A DNA stretch of 64,000 nucleotides from contig CAVPPW010000019.1 in NCBI GenBank assembly GCA_963707445.1, forward strand, positions 124,001 through 188,000. Reading direction: 5' to 3'. Both the position numbers and the translations under genes were made by a program. Below the pieces are notes generated by a model. The model saw only the letters and a list, made by a program, of their open reading frames with translations, searched no databases and was not told the DNA's origin. The DNA comes from JALORV01 sp963707445 (GTDB lineage: Bacteria; Pseudomonadota; Gammaproteobacteria; Burkholderiales; Burkholderiaceae_F). Shown one piece after another: positions 49,978 through 61,174 of this stretch (its first letter is position 1; each line of letters begins with the position of its first letter).

Positions 49978-51444
49978 ATGAGCGCTCATCTGTACCGTGT
50001 CGCTGACCTGCGCGCGATCGAGCAGCAGTCGCAGGCTGAGCCTGCGCCCGGAACGCTGATGGCGCGCGCCGGGCGGGCTGCGGCCGAGCGGATCGTATCG
50101 ATGCGGCCGTCGTCGCGGCGCGGATCATTCTGTGTCGTCTGCGGGCCCGGCAACAACGGCGGTGACGGCTTTGTGATTGCGGCCGAACTCGCTGCACGCG
50201 GCCAGGAAGGAACCTGCGTGCTGCTCGGCGGCGACCGTCCGACGGCCGTGGATGCGGATGCGGCGTACGAGCGCTGGCTCGCCGGCGGGGGCACAGTGCT
50301 GACGACGACGCCGGCCGAGGGCCGTTTCGACGCCGTGGTCGACGCGCTGTTCGGTATTGGCCTGGCGCGTCCACTGGCCGGCGAATTTCTCGCCGCCGCC
50401 GATTGGATCAATCGGCGCGAGAGCGTCGTCGCGGTCGATGTGCCGAGTGGACTCGACGCGGACACCGGAGCCTGGGTCGGCGGAGTGCCGGGTATCGAAG
50501 CCTCAGCGACGGTGACCTTCATCGGCGACAAGCCTGGCCTTCACACGGCGGCCGGTGTCGACGCCGCTGGCACCGTGTTTGTGGAGCCGATCGGAACGCA
50601 ACCGACGACGACCGACGGCATCCTGATCACGCCTGCGGACTTGGCGCCGATGCTGCGCAAGCGCCGTCGTGACAGCCACAAGGGAACGTACGGCAACGTG
50701 CTCGTCGTCGGCGGGGGGCGCGGCATGGTGGGCGCGGCGCTGCTGGGCGGGCGGGCGGCGCTGCGACTCGGTGCCGGGCGCGTCTACGTTGAACTGCTCG
50801 GTGCGCCCGAGTTCCGCGTCGACCCGATGCAGCCGGAACTGATGTTTCGTGCGCTGACGGACCTCACGGAATTGCAGGCGATCGTCGTCGGCTGCGGACT
50901 CGGAACCGACACGGCTGCGCGCGCTCGACTCGTCGACGTCCTTGACCGAGATACGGCCACAGTGATCGACGCCGATGCGCTGAATTTGATCGCAGCCGAA
51001 GCGAATCTTGGCGAGCGAGTGCGGCAGCGCCGCGCGCCGACGTTGCTGACGCCGCACCCGCTCGAGGCGGCACGACTGCTCGGGAGAAAGGCTGCAGAAG
51101 TGCAGACCGACCGCGTCGACGCCGCGCGCGAGCTGGCGCGACGCTACGGCGCGATCGCACTGCTGAAAGGCGCGGGCAGCGTCATCGCTGCGCCCGACGG
51201 CCGCTACGCGATCAACCCCACCGGGTCGCCCGCGCTCGCGACCGCAGGCACCGGCGACGTGCTCGCTGGAATGCTGGGCGCATTCCTTGCGCAGGGTCTC
51301 GGCGACTGGGACGCAGCGCTTGCGGCAACGTGGCTGCATGGCCGTGCCGCCGAAGACAGCGGTGACGCTGGTCTCGTCGCCGGTGACGTGGCGCCGCGCG
51401 CAGCCGACGTGCTGCGGCGGCTGCGAGCCGGGTTCAGTGGCTGA
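49978..51444 (+). CDS. nnr: Bifunctional NAD(P)H-hydrate epimerase / ADP-dependent dehydratase
   Basis: An intact 488-residue fusion repairing hydrated NAD(P)H. The N-terminal epimerase (YjeF_N) has VCGPGNNGGDGFVIAAEL and a catalytic aspartate region VDALFGIGLARPL. The C-terminal carbohydrate-kinase-like dehydratase has GTYGNVLVVGGGRGMVGAALL, LTPHPLEAARLLG and NPTGSPALATAGTGDVLAGML. The ATG is 9 bp after the dadA stop, so it may be co-transcribed, but its housekeeping role is independent. Its 3' end overlaps the convergent ybbA stop by about 11 bp. Confidence 0.93.
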   Translation: MSAHLYRVADLRAIEQQSQAEPAPGTLMARAGRAAAERIVSMRPSSRRGSFCVVCGPGNNGGDGFVIAAELAARGQEGTCVLLGGDRPTAVDADAAYERWLAGGGTVLTTTPAEGRFDAVVDALFGIGLARPLAGEFLAAADWINRRESVVAVDVPSGLDADTGAWVGGVPGIEASATVTFIGDKPGLHTAAGVDAAGTVFVEPIGTQPTTTDGILITPADLAPMLRKRRRDSHKGTYGNVLVVGGGRGMVGAALLGGRAALRLGAGRVYVELLGAPEFRVDPMQPELMFRALTDLTELQAIVVGCGLGTDTAARARLVDVLDRDTATVIDADALNLIAAEANLGERVRQRRAPTLLTPHPLEAARLLGRKAAEVQTDRVDAARELARRYGAIALLKGAGSVIAAPDGRYAINPTGSPALATAGTGDVLAGMLGAFLAQGLGDWDAALAATWLHGRAAEDSGDAGLVAGDVAPRAADVLRRLRAGFSG

Positions 51445-52120
51445 CCACGCGCCCGGCCGCCAGTTCGATGCGGCGACCGCAGCGTTTCGCAATGTCCGCG
51501 TCGTGCGTGACGAGGACCAGCGTTGAACCGCGCTCGCGGTTCAGCTCGAACATCAGGTCGATTACCGCTTCGCCGGTGCGGGCGTCGAGGCTGCCGGTCG
51601 GTTCATCGGCGAGCAGCAGCGGAGGCCGCAGCACGAACGCACGAGCGAGCGCGACACGCTGCTGTTCGCCACCGCTCAGATACTTCGGATAGTGCGACAG
51701 GCGTTCGGCCAGGCCGACCCGGCCGAGCAGCGTGCGTGCGGCGGCGACCGGCTCTTCGCCTTCGGGTGTACGTCCGGTCAGCTCGAGCGGCAGCAGCACG
51801 TTTTCCAGCGCGGTCAGATGCGGCAGCAGCTGAAACGACTGGAACACGAATCCGATTGCGCGGGCGCGCAACGCCGCACGTCCATCCTCGTCGAGCGTGA
51901 ACATGTCGTCGCCGAAAATGCGCACCGCACCCGACGTCGGAACATCGAGTCCGGCCAGCAGTCCGAGCAGTGTGGATTTGCCCGATCCCGACGCGCCGAC
52001 GATGGAGGCTGTTTCTCCGGCCGCTATGCTCAGATTGATATCATCGAGAATCGTCAGGCTGCCCGTGGCGTCCTGCACGATCTTCCCGAGGCCCTGCGCC
52101 TCCACTGCGATGTTGTTCAC
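51434..52120 (-). CDS. ybbA: ABC transporter ATP-binding protein (YbbA/LolD-like)
   Basis: A 228-residue ABC ATPase with Walker A GASGSGKST, signature LSGGEQQRVALARAF and Walker B LLLADEPTGSLD. It belongs to the MacB/LolD/YbbA group, which works with MacB-type permeases on lipids or export. The divergent tesA neighbour is the arrangement known from enteric ybbA-tesA; the usual YbbP permease gene is not adjacent here. Its start (52120) overlaps the tesA start (52110) on the other strand by about 11 bp, so promoters must lie within the genes. The frame is intact. Confidence 0.88.
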   Translation of the reverse strand: MNNIAVEAQGLGKIVQDATGSLTILDDINLSIAAGETASIVGASGSGKSTLLGLLAGLDVPTSGAVRIFGDDMFTLDEDGRAALRARAIGFVFQSFQLLPHLTALENVLLPLELTGRTPEGEEPVAAARTLLGRVGLAERLSHYPKYLSGGEQQRVALARAFVLRPPLLLADEPTGSLDARTGEAVIDLMFELNRERGSTLVLVTHDADIAKRCGRRIELAAGRVVSH

Positions 52121-52820
52121 CGGCTCCTCTGTCCTGCGCGGACGCTTCAGTTTCCTGCTCGCCCTCGCCTTTGCATTGCTGGGCGCTCTGTGCCCTGATC
52201 AGCGGGCTTGCGCGCAGAGCGCGCCGGCAGCCGCTGCGACGGTTGCTCAGCCTGTCATCCTGGTGTTGGGGGACAGCTTGTCGGCCGAGTACGGACTGCC
52301 GCGCGGCGCCGGGTGGGTTCAACTGCTCTCGGATCGACTTCGCAGCAGCGGCGCGGATTATACGGTCGTCAATGCGAGCATCAGCGGTGAGACCACGAGC
52401 GGCGGGCACACTCGCCTGCCTGCGCTGCTGCAGCAGCATCGGCCGGCGATTCTCGTCATCGAACTCGGCGCGAACGACGGCCTGCGCGGGCTGCCGTTGT
52501 CTGCGATGCGCGACAATCTGCTGAAGATGATCGAGGCTGGACGCGGCGCCGGCAGCGCCATACTGCTGGTCGGCGTGCGCGTGCCGCCAAATTACGGGCG
52601 CGATTATTCGGAGCGTTTCTTTCGGACTTTCGAGTCAGTCGCGAAGGAAACTCGCGTTGCGTACGCGCCATTCTTGCTCGACGGCTTTGCCCAGTCGCTC
52701 GACAGTTTCCAGCCCGACCGAATTCATCCGAACACTTCGGCGCAACCTCGGATGCTGGACAATGTGTGGCCGCATCTGCAGCCGCTGCTGAAGACGAAGC
52801 GGAGCACTGCAGCGCGATGA
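52110..52820 (+). CDS. tesA: Arylesterase / acyl-CoA thioesterase I (GDSL family)
   Basis: A secreted SGNH hydrolase of about 236 residues. A signal peptide (FLLALAFALLGALCPDQRACAQ) precedes the GDSL block ILVLGDSLSAEYG with the nucleophile serine. Block III is VIELGANDGLRGLP, and the C-terminal catalytic pair is FQPDRIHPNTSAQ with Asp and His. TesA-type enzymes hydrolyse acyl-CoA and aryl esters in the periplasm. The TGA overlaps the next ATG (52817-52820). Start ATG 52110 is chosen for the signal peptide. The frame is intact. Confidence 0.9.
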   Translation: MLFTGSSVLRGRFSFLLALAFALLGALCPDQRACAQSAPAAAATVAQPVILVLGDSLSAEYGLPRGAGWVQLLSDRLRSSGADYTVVNASISGETTSGGHTRLPALLQQHRPAILVIELGANDGLRGLPLSAMRDNLLKMIEAGRGAGSAILLVGVRVPPNYGRDYSERFFRTFESVAKETRVAYAPFLLDGFAQSLDSFQPDRIHPNTSAQPRMLDNVWPHLQPLLKTKRSTAAR

Positions 52821-53875
52821 GGCCTGAACACGGCATCGTGGAGGCCGAGCAGGCCCTGGCGCAGCTCGACCGCTACGACACGATCATCGACGTGCGCAGC
52901 GAGGGCGAATTTTCCGAGGATCACATTCCGGGCGCGATCAGCTGTCCGGTGCTTTCCGACGACGAGCGCCGTGAAGTCGGGACGATGGACCGCCAGCAGT
53001 CGTCGTTCGAGGCGCGACGGCGCGGCGCCGCGATGGTCGCGCGCAACATCGCCGGACACCTTGAGCAGCGTTTCGCCGATAGGCCGCGTGACTGGCAACC
53101 CCTCGTGTACTGCTGGCGCGGCGGCAATCGCAGTGGTTCTATGGTGTACATACTGACGCGCGTCGGCTGGCGCGCGGCACAGTTGCACGGCGGCTACCGT
53201 GCCTATCGCCGTGCGGTGATGGCGGCGCTCAACACGCTGCCGGCACGGCTTCGCTTCGTGGTCATCTGCGGCGCGACAGGCAGCGGCAAGAGCCGCTTGC
53301 TGCTGCAGCTCGCGGCCATCGGCGCGCAGGTGCTCGATCTTGAGAATCTCGCACGCCATCGAGGCTCGGTTCTGGGCGGCCTGCCTTCACAACCGCAACC
53401 CGGACAGAAGCTCTTTGAATCCCTGATCTGGGACGTGCTGCGACGCTGCAGCCCGGAGCGACCGGTTTTCGTCGAATCAGAGAGCCGCAAAGTCGGCAGC
53501 CTGCACGTCCCCGATCAGTTGCTGCTCCGGATGCGCGAATCGGAGTGCGTGAAGCTCGACGTCCCGCTCGCGGCGCGGATCAGGCTGCTGCGCGACGAAT
53601 ACGGACACTTCGAGGAGGATCCCGATTCGCTGTTCGGTCAGCTCGAGTGCCTGGCCGAGCTGCATGGTCGAGAAAAAGTCGCGCGCTGGAAGGCACTCGC
53701 CACCGCCCGCCACTGGGACCGCATGGTCGAGCAGCTGCTGACCGAGCACTACGACCCGGCTTACCGACGCTCGATCGCGCGCAACTTCAAGCAAGTGGGC
53801 GATGCCACGACGATCTTCATCGGCTCGAATGACACCGCCGCATACGCCGACGCGGCGCGCGCCCTAGGCGCCTGA
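52817..53875 (+). CDS. mnmH: tRNA 2-selenouridine synthase (SelU/MnmH)
   Basis: An intact protein of about 352 residues with an N-terminal rhodanese domain and a C-terminal P-loop domain. The rhodanese has the active cysteine in LVYCWRGGNRSGSMVYIL and the P-loop reads ICGATGSGKSRLLLQLA. It exchanges sulfur for selenium at the wobble uridine via a geranylated intermediate, using selenophosphate from SelD, which is not in this window. ATG 52817 overlaps the tesA stop (ATGA). The gene is convergent with ppiD, 10 bp apart. Confidence 0.93.
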   Translation: MRPEHGIVEAEQALAQLDRYDTIIDVRSEGEFSEDHIPGAISCPVLSDDERREVGTMDRQQSSFEARRRGAAMVARNIAGHLEQRFADRPRDWQPLVYCWRGGNRSGSMVYILTRVGWRAAQLHGGYRAYRRAVMAALNTLPARLRFVVICGATGSGKSRLLLQLAAIGAQVLDLENLARHRGSVLGGLPSQPQPGQKLFESLIWDVLRRCSPERPVFVESESRKVGSLHVPDQLLLRMRESECVKLDVPLAARIRLLRDEYGHFEEDPDSLFGQLECLAELHGREKVARWKALATARHWDRMVEQLLTEHYDPAYRRSIARNFKQVGDATTIFIGSNDTAAYADAARALGA

Positions 53876-53885
53876 TCCCCGCGGA

Positions 53886-55819
53886 CTACTTCGTCGCGGC
53901 GCTGTCGGCCGCAGCGGGCTTCGGAGCGTCGCGCCGCAATTCGGGCCGGTTCACTTTCACGCCGTGCCGGCTGCGCAGTCCCTCGGCGTAGGCCTGCTTC
54001 ATCGGCCGCGGCGACTTGCCGCTGCAGCGCACGGCGCTCGGCATCGCGCTGTGCCGGTGTCTGGGCTGTGCCTTCCTTCGCCGCAACGACCTCCGCGATC
54101 AGGTATCCCATGCCTTCGACGTCCAAGCCGACGAAGGTTGGCAGCTTGTCGGCCCGCGTTCTCAGGATCTCATTGAGCAGCGCCGGTGGCATGCCCTGCG
54201 GCGCTCGGCGCGAAACGGTGATCGGCGGCGAGAATCCTGCATCGCTCGGCTGCTTCAGCAGCTCGGCGAGCCGGCTTTCGCCGGCGCCGCGCGCCAGCTT
54301 TGCGGCCTCCTGCTGCTCAAGCCGCTGTCGGATCAGCGCCTTGACTTCGTCGAGCGGACGTATCGCGGCGGGACGATGCTCGATCACGCGCGCGGCGACC
54401 AGCGTGTTCGGCCCGATCTCGATCGCCTGCGTGTTGCGTCGGTTCTTGACGGCGTCGTCGCTGAACAGCGCCTCGATCACGCGCGGCGTGAACACCTGCG
54501 GCTGATTCGGCCGCGGCGGAATGCCGGCGCGCGTGACATTGTCCTGCGTGGCAATCTTGAGCCCGAGCTTGTCCGCGGCAGGCTTGAGCGAATCGGCCTG
54601 CTCGTAGGTGAGATTGGTGAACTGCTCGGCCGCTTCGGCGAACCGCTTCTGCGCCTGCTGCGTACGCAGTTCGCGCTCGATTTCGGCGCGCACTTCGGCC
54701 AGCGGCTTGGCCTCTGCCGGCTTGATTTCAGTGACACGGATGATGTGATAGCCGAAGTCGGTCTCGACGACCCCGCTGATCTCGCCCTGCTTCAACGAGA
54801 ACGCGACATCCTCGAACGGCTTGACCATCATGCCCTTACCGAAGAAGCCGAGGTCGCCGCCCTGCGCTGCTGAGCCCGGATCCTTGGATTGCTCTTTCGC
54901 GATCTTCGCGAAGTCGCCCGGGTTGGCTTTCACGGCCGCGAGCGCCGCTTCGGCCTTCTTGCGGGCCGCAGCCTTGTCGCCACCCTCGGCCGCGATAAGA
55001 ATATGGCTGGCGCGCCGCTGCTCCTCGACGCCGTAGCGCCCCTTGTTCTGCTCGTAGTAAGCCTTGACGTCCGCGTCAGCGACCGGCGCGTCGCCGGCCA
55101 GCGCCTCGGCACTCAGTACTAGATATTCGACGTTGACGTTCTCGGGCGTCTCGAAGTCCTTGGTGTGCTTCTCGTAGAACTCGGCGACCTGCGCATCGCT
55201 GACGCTCGGCCTTCGGCAGGAAGGCCTCGATGCGGATCGGCAGCACCCGCACCTCGCGCTGCTCGAGCAGGACGCGGTCGATGCGCTCGGCAACCTGGGC
55301 CGGCACTATCGTGGATTCGAGCACGGCCTGAATCAACATTTGCTTGCGCAAATCGGCCCGAACGCGCTCCTCGAATTGCGTCTCGGTCATGCCCTGCGCC
55401 GCCACGTACGCCTTGTAGCGCTCGAGACTGAACTTGTTGTCCTGCTGAAAGGCCGGAACGTTCGCCAGCACCTGCCGCAACCGGTCATTCGTCACGATCA
55501 GGTTGCTGCGCTCGACTTCGCGGGTCAGCGCCCGATCGAGCAGCAACCCGTCGAGCACCGCGGCCCGACCTTCGGGCGTGTCGAGCACCTTCGGATCGAA
55601 CTCCGGGCCGAACTGCTGCCGCAGCCGCTCGACGCGCTCGCGCTGGGCGATCTCGAATTCGCGCTGCGTTATCGGCGTGCCGTCGACCGTCGCCAGCGCG
55701 CCTTCGGTTTCCATGAAGCGGTTGTAGCCCTGGATGCCGAAGAACACGAAGGACGGAAAAATGAGCACCAGCATGAAGAACATCAGCCAGCGGCGGTGCG
55801 AGCGGATCGAATCGAACAT
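53886..55819 (-). CDS. ppiD: Membrane-anchored peptidyl-prolyl isomerase PpiD (SurA N-domain/parvulin), frameshifted
   Basis: A periplasmic foldase of about 640 residues. It starts with a signal anchor (RWLMFFMLVLIFPSFVFFGIQGYNRF), then the SurA_N-like chaperone domain, a parvulin domain (ASHILIAAEGGDKAAARKKAEAA, GGDLGFFGKGMMVKPFEDVAF, GYHIIRVTEI) and a second divergent parvulin-like part. Shifts near 55210 and near 54040 break it; the restored C-terminus includes KVNRPELRRDAPK. It assists outer-membrane protein folding. It is the last gene of the tig-clp-lon-HU locus, following the two tRNA genes. Confidence 0.9.
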
Positions 55820-55880
55820 GGATGCTCTCGGTCAGCGAACAAACAACAAAAAAGGCGAACTTGCGTTCGCCTTCGTCGTG

Positions 55881-55957
55881 TGGCGGAGTGGACGGGACTC
55901 GAACCCGCGACCCCCGGCGTGACAGGCCGGTATTCTAACCAACTGAACTACCACTCC
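55881..55957 (-). tRNA. tRNA-Asp (GTC)
   Basis: A 77-nt cloverleaf read on the minus strand. The acceptor arm GGAGTGG pairs with CCACTCC, the D-loop reads AGTTCAGTTGGTTAGA, the anticodon loop CTGTCAC gives GTC, and the T-loop GGTTCGAGTCC is standard. The CCA end is encoded (TGG at 55881-55883 on the plus strand). Confidence 0.97.
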
Positions 55958-56002
55958 CGCGCGTTTGAAGCGACGACTTCGCAGGTACTCCAGATGGCTC
56001 GG

Positions 56003-56078
56003 TGGTGGGTGCTGAGAGGCTCGAACTCCCGACCTACGCCTTGTAAGGGCGCCGCTCTACCAACTGAGCTAAGCACCC
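56003..56078 (-). tRNA. tRNA-Val (TAC)
   Basis: A 76-nt cloverleaf on the minus strand. The acceptor GGGTGCT pairs with AGCACCC, the D-arm has AGCTCAGTTGGTAGAG, the anticodon loop CTTACAA gives TAC, and the T-loop is AGTTCGAGCCT. The CCA end is encoded. It lies between the HU and tRNA-Asp genes, as in many betaproteobacteria. Confidence 0.97.
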
Positions 56079-56168
56079 TCAGCTCGTCCGGTGTTCCGCG
56101 CTTACCACGGCCGCGCGGTTGATCGCGCTGCTGCGGTGCTCGCGGCGGCTACCTGGCTGCGAAGCGCG

Positions 56169-56441
56169 CTAGTTTAGCGAATCTTTCAACGCCTTGCCGG
56201 GACGGAATTTCGGCACTTTGGCCGCCTTGATCTTGATCGCCTCGTTCGTACGGGGGTTGCGACCTGTACGGGCGGCGCGCTTGCCGACCGCGAACGTACC
56301 GAAGCCGACCAACGTCACGGAGTTGCCCTTCTTGAGGCTGCTCCGGATTCCACCGACGATCGCTTCGAGGGCCCGACCTGCCGCGGCTTTTGAGATATCC
56401 GCTTGCTTGGCGATGTGGTCGATCAGTTCTGTCTTGTTCAC
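56169..56441 (-). CDS. DNA-binding protein HU
   Basis: A complete 90-residue HU. The family markers run throughout: MNKTELIDHIAKQADISKAAA at the start, VTLVGFGTFAVGKRAARTGRN in the beta-arm and GKALKDSLN at the end. It bends and compacts DNA as a dimer. The gene is downstream of lon with about 210 bp between, including lon's terminator and a further hairpin, so HU probably has its own promoter. Confidence 0.96.
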   Translation of the reverse strand: MNKTELIDHIAKQADISKAAAGRALEAIVGGIRSSLKKGNSVTLVGFGTFAVGKRAARTGRNPRTNEAIKIKAAKVPKFRPGKALKDSLN

Positions 56442-56611
56442 TTAAACCCCCTCTTGAGACTGGTCTGGAGTATCAGCGCACGCGATGCCGCCGCTGCAGC
56501 GATCTTGTCGTTATGAATCGACCGCACGCGTGCTCTGAAAAGTGGACGGGTATTCAACCGCGCGTCATCTGCAGTGTCAAGCGCGAGCAATCGAGTTTTT
56601 TGCTCGTGATG

Positions 56612-56645
56612 AAAAGAGTGTGCACCTCTTGCGAGGCGCACACTC
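56612..56645 (-). terminator. Intrinsic terminator of lon
   Basis: A 13-bp stem on the minus-strand RNA: 8 bp (56616-56623 with 56638-56645), one G-U wobble and 4 more pairs, closed by a GCAA tetraloop. Four T follow (A at 56612-56615). It begins 9 bp after the lon stop. A second weaker hairpin lies at about 56584-56606. Confidence 0.9.
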
Positions 56646-56653
56646 GATTAGCG

Positions 56654-59066
56654 TCAATGCTTGACGACCTCGGCGGCGGTTCCGGCGTCGGCCGGCTTCG
56701 GCGGGGTGGCCGCTGCTTCCTCGTCGGTCAGCGGCACCGGCTGACGCTCGAGCGCGACCTCGAGCACCTTGTCGATCCACTTAACGGGAACGATCTCAAG
56801 GCGGTTCTTCACATTGTCCGGGATCTCCGCGAGATCCTTGACGTTTTCCTCTGGGATCAGCACCGTCTTGATACCGCCGCGGTGCGCGGCGAGCAGCTTC
56901 TCCTTCAGACCGCCGATCGCCAGGACTTCGCCGCGCAGCGTGATTTCGCCAGTCATCGCCACGTCGGCGCGAACCGGAATTCCGCTCAGGGCCGAGACGA
57001 TCGACGTTGTGATCGAAATGCCGGCTGAAGGTCCGTCCTTCGGTGTTGCGCCCTCCGGGAAGTGCACGTGCAGGTCGGTCTTCTCGAAGGTCTCGTCGCG
57101 GACGCCGAGCCGGCGCGCACGCGCGCGCACGACTGTCCTGGCCGCCTCGACCGATTCCTTCATAACGTCGCCAAGCGAGCCCGTCCGCTGGACGTTGCCC
57201 TTGCCCGGCATCGTCGCGACCTCGATGGTCAGCAGGTCCCCACCAACCTCGGTCCACGCGAGTCCGGTCACCTGGCCCACCTGGTTCTGCTTCTCGGCGA
57301 CGCCGAAGTTGTAGCGCCGCACGCCGAGGAACTTGTCGAGATTCTTCGCGTTGACGTGGATCTTCTTGTCCTGGCTCTTCAGCAGCAGTTGCTTGACGAC
57401 CTTGCGACAGATCTTGCTGATCTCGCGCTCGAGCGAGCGCACGCCGGCCTCGCGCGTGTAGTAGCGGATGATGTCGCGGATCGCGCTTTCGCCGACCGCA
57501 AGTTCGCCTGACTTCAGGCCATTGGTCTTCATCTGCTTCGGCAGCAGGTGCTGCAGCGCGATGTGCACCTTCTCTTCCTCGGTGTAGCCCGACAGCCGGA
57601 TCACCTCCATGCGGTCAAGCAGCGCCGGCGGGATGTTCATCGTGTTGCTGGTGGCAACGAACATCACGTCCGAAAGGTCGAAGTCGACCTCGACGTAGTG
57701 ATCCTGGAAGGTGTGGTTCTGCTCGGGGTCGAGTACTTCGAGCAGCGCCGATGCCGGATCGCCGCGGAAGTCCATGCCCATCTTGTCGACTTCGTCGAGC
57801 AGGAACAGCGGATTGCGGACACCGATCCGGCCGAGGTTCTGCAGGATCTTGCCCGGCATTGAGCCGATGTAAGTGCGACGGTGGCCGCGGATCTCCGCCT
57901 CGTCACGGACGCCACCGAGTGCCATGCGGATGAACTTGCGGTTGGTCGCGCGCGCGACCGACTGGCCGAGCGAGGTCTTGCCGACGCCCGGAGGGCCGAC
58001 CAGGCACAGGATCGGCGCCTTCACCTTGTCGACCCGCTGCTGCACCGCGAGGTACTCGAGGATGCGATCCTTGACCTTCTCGAGGCCGTAATGGTCGTCG
58101 TTCAGAACCTTCTCGGCGTTCCTCAGATCGTTGTTAATGCGGCTGCGCTTCTTCCACGGCAGCCCGACCAGCGTGTCGAGGTAGTTGCGCACCACCGTGG
58201 CTTCGGCCGACATCGGTGACATCAGCTTGAGCTTCTTCAGCTCGGACTGCGCCTTCTCGCGCGCGGCCTTCGGCATCCGCGCAGCGCGGATCTTCTTTTC
58301 CAGTTCTTCGAGGTCGGCGCCCTCTTCGCCTTCGCCGAGTTCCTTCTGGATCGCCTTGACCTGTTCGTTCAGGTAGTACTCGCGCTGGCTCTTCTCCATC
58401 TGCCGCTTGACGCGGCCACGGATGCGCTTTTCGACCTGCAGGATGTCGATCTCGGTCTCGAGTTGCGCCAGCAGATGCTCGAGGCGCTCGTTGAGTCCCT
58501 GCATCTCGAGAATCTTCTGCTTCTGCTCGAGCTTCAGCGGCAGGTGCGCGGCAATCGTGTCCGCCAGCCGGCCGGCCTCGTCGATGCCGGCAATCGAGGT
58601 CAGGATCTCGGCCGGAATCTTCTTGTTCAGCTTCACGTACTGGTCGAACTGGCTGACGATCGCGCGCCGCAGCGCCTCGGCCTCGGCCGTCGGCTGCAGA
58701 TCGGGCACGATCGGCACGACGTCGGCGGTGAAGTGGCTGGAGCCTTCCTCGATCCGCTCGATGCGCGCACGCTGCGCGCCCTCGACCAGTACCTTCACCG
58801 TGCCGTCAGGCAGCTTCAGCATCTGCAGGATGTTGGCGACGCAGCCGATCTCATAGATGTCCTCTGCGGTCGGCTCGTCCTTGGCCGCGTTCTTCTGCGC
58901 GACCAGCATGATGCTCTTGCCGGCTTCCATCGCCGCCTCGAGCGCCTTGATCGACTTGGGCCGTCCGACGAACAGCGGGATCACCATGTGCGGAAACACC
59001 ACCACGTCGCGCAGGGGCAGCAGCGGCAAGGTGACGCTGTTCCGGAGGCATGATCTGGGTTGACAT
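56654..59066 (-). CDS. lon: ATP-dependent protease Lon, N-terminal frameshift
   Basis: A Lon protease of about 804 residues. The LAN substrate-binding domain starts with SVTLPLLPLRDVVVFPHMVIP. The AAA+ module has the Walker A GPPGVGKTS and Walker B FLLDEVDKMG. The serine-lysine protease domain has the catalytic serine in KDGPSAGI. It degrades misfolded and regulatory proteins. The start is ATG 59066 (MSTQIMPPE), with a one-base change near 59040 before the conserved NSVTLPLLP. Upstream lies a heat-shock-type promoter. Flanked by clpX (upstream) and HU (downstream). Confidence 0.95.
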
Positions 59067-59103
59067 AGGAGGCCTTCCCTCAAAATGGAGTATTCAGCGG
59101 GGC

Positions 59104-59131
59104 ATATGGGTACAGCCCGGGCCAATGCAAG
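59104..59131 (-). promoter_or_regulatory. Putative heat-shock sigma factor (RpoH) promoter of lon
   Basis: On the minus strand CTTGCAT (59131-59125) is followed, 14 nt later, by CCCATAT (59110-59104). The RpoH consensus is CTTGAAA, 11-16 nt, CCCATnT: the second box matches fully and the first at five of seven bases. The lon ATG is 38 bp downstream. Confidence 0.6.
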
Positions 59132-59203
59132 ACCGCTGGAATCCTCGGTGATTTCAATCTAGCACGCGACGCGCCTCGTCGCGGCCCGCAGACACCGCGG
59201 CGC

Positions 59204-60470
<1,267 letters not shown>

Positions 60471-60501
60471 ATCGCTGGAATCGCCCTCCGCCCGTCGCCC
60501 G

Positions 60502-61149
60502 CTATGGCTGCTCGCCGCGCTTGACAAAGATCTTATCGACCAGTCCGTAGCTTACTGCATCGTCCGCCGACATGAAGTTATCGCGATCGGTGTCTCTGGC
60601 TATCTTTTCAATCGGTTGGCCGGTCAGCTCGGCCAGTATCCGGTTGAGCCGCTCGCGCGTCTTCAGGATTTCCTGCGCGTGGATCTCGATGTCGCTCGCC
60701 TGACCCTGTGCACCGCCGGACGGCTGATGAATCATGATGCGCGAATTCGGCAGCGTGTAGCGCTTGCCCTTGGCGCCAGAGGCCAGCAGAAAGGCGCCCA
60801 TGCTGGCCGCCATGCCGACACAGATCGTCGAGACATCCGGCTTGATGAACTGCATCGTGTCGTAGATCGCAAGCCCGGCGTAGACCGACCCGCCCGGCGA
60901 ATTGATATAGAGCGAAATGTCCTTGTCCGGGTTCTCTGATTCGAGGAACAGCATCTGCGCCACGATCAGATTCGCCGTCTGGTCGTTGACCGGACCAACC
61001 ATGAAGACCACGCGATCGCGCAGCAGCCGCGAATAGATGTCGTAGGCCCGTTCACCGCGCCCGCTCTGCTCGATCACGATCGGCACCATACCGAGCGCCT
61101 GTGGCGAGATTCCTTCGGCCATTGCAGCGATCCCCTTGTGACTCTTCAT
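60502..61149 (-). CDS. clpP: ATP-dependent Clp protease proteolytic subunit ClpP
   Basis: An intact 215-residue serine protease subunit. The catalytic serine is in CVGMAASMGAFLL, the histidine in RIMIHQPSGG, and the aspartate in the helix after DIEIHAQEI (region RDTDRDNF). The N-terminal 20 residues form the axial loop after processing. ATG 61149 is used, though ATG ten codons later is possible. It sits 25 bp after tig and 31 bp before clpX, the classic operon. Confidence 0.96.
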   Translation of the reverse strand: MKSHKGIAAMAEGISPQALGMVPIVIEQSGRGERAYDIYSRLLRDRVVFMVGPVNDQTANLIVAQMLFLESENPDKDISLYINSPGGSVYAGLAIYDTMQFIKPDVSTICVGMAASMGAFLLASGAKGKRYTLPNSRIMIHQPSGGAQGQASDIEIHAQEILKTRERLNRILAELTGQPIEKIARDTDRDNFMSADDAVSYGLVDKIFVKRGEQP

Positions 61150-61174
61150 TCCCAGTTCCCCGCTGTGCGGTGCA

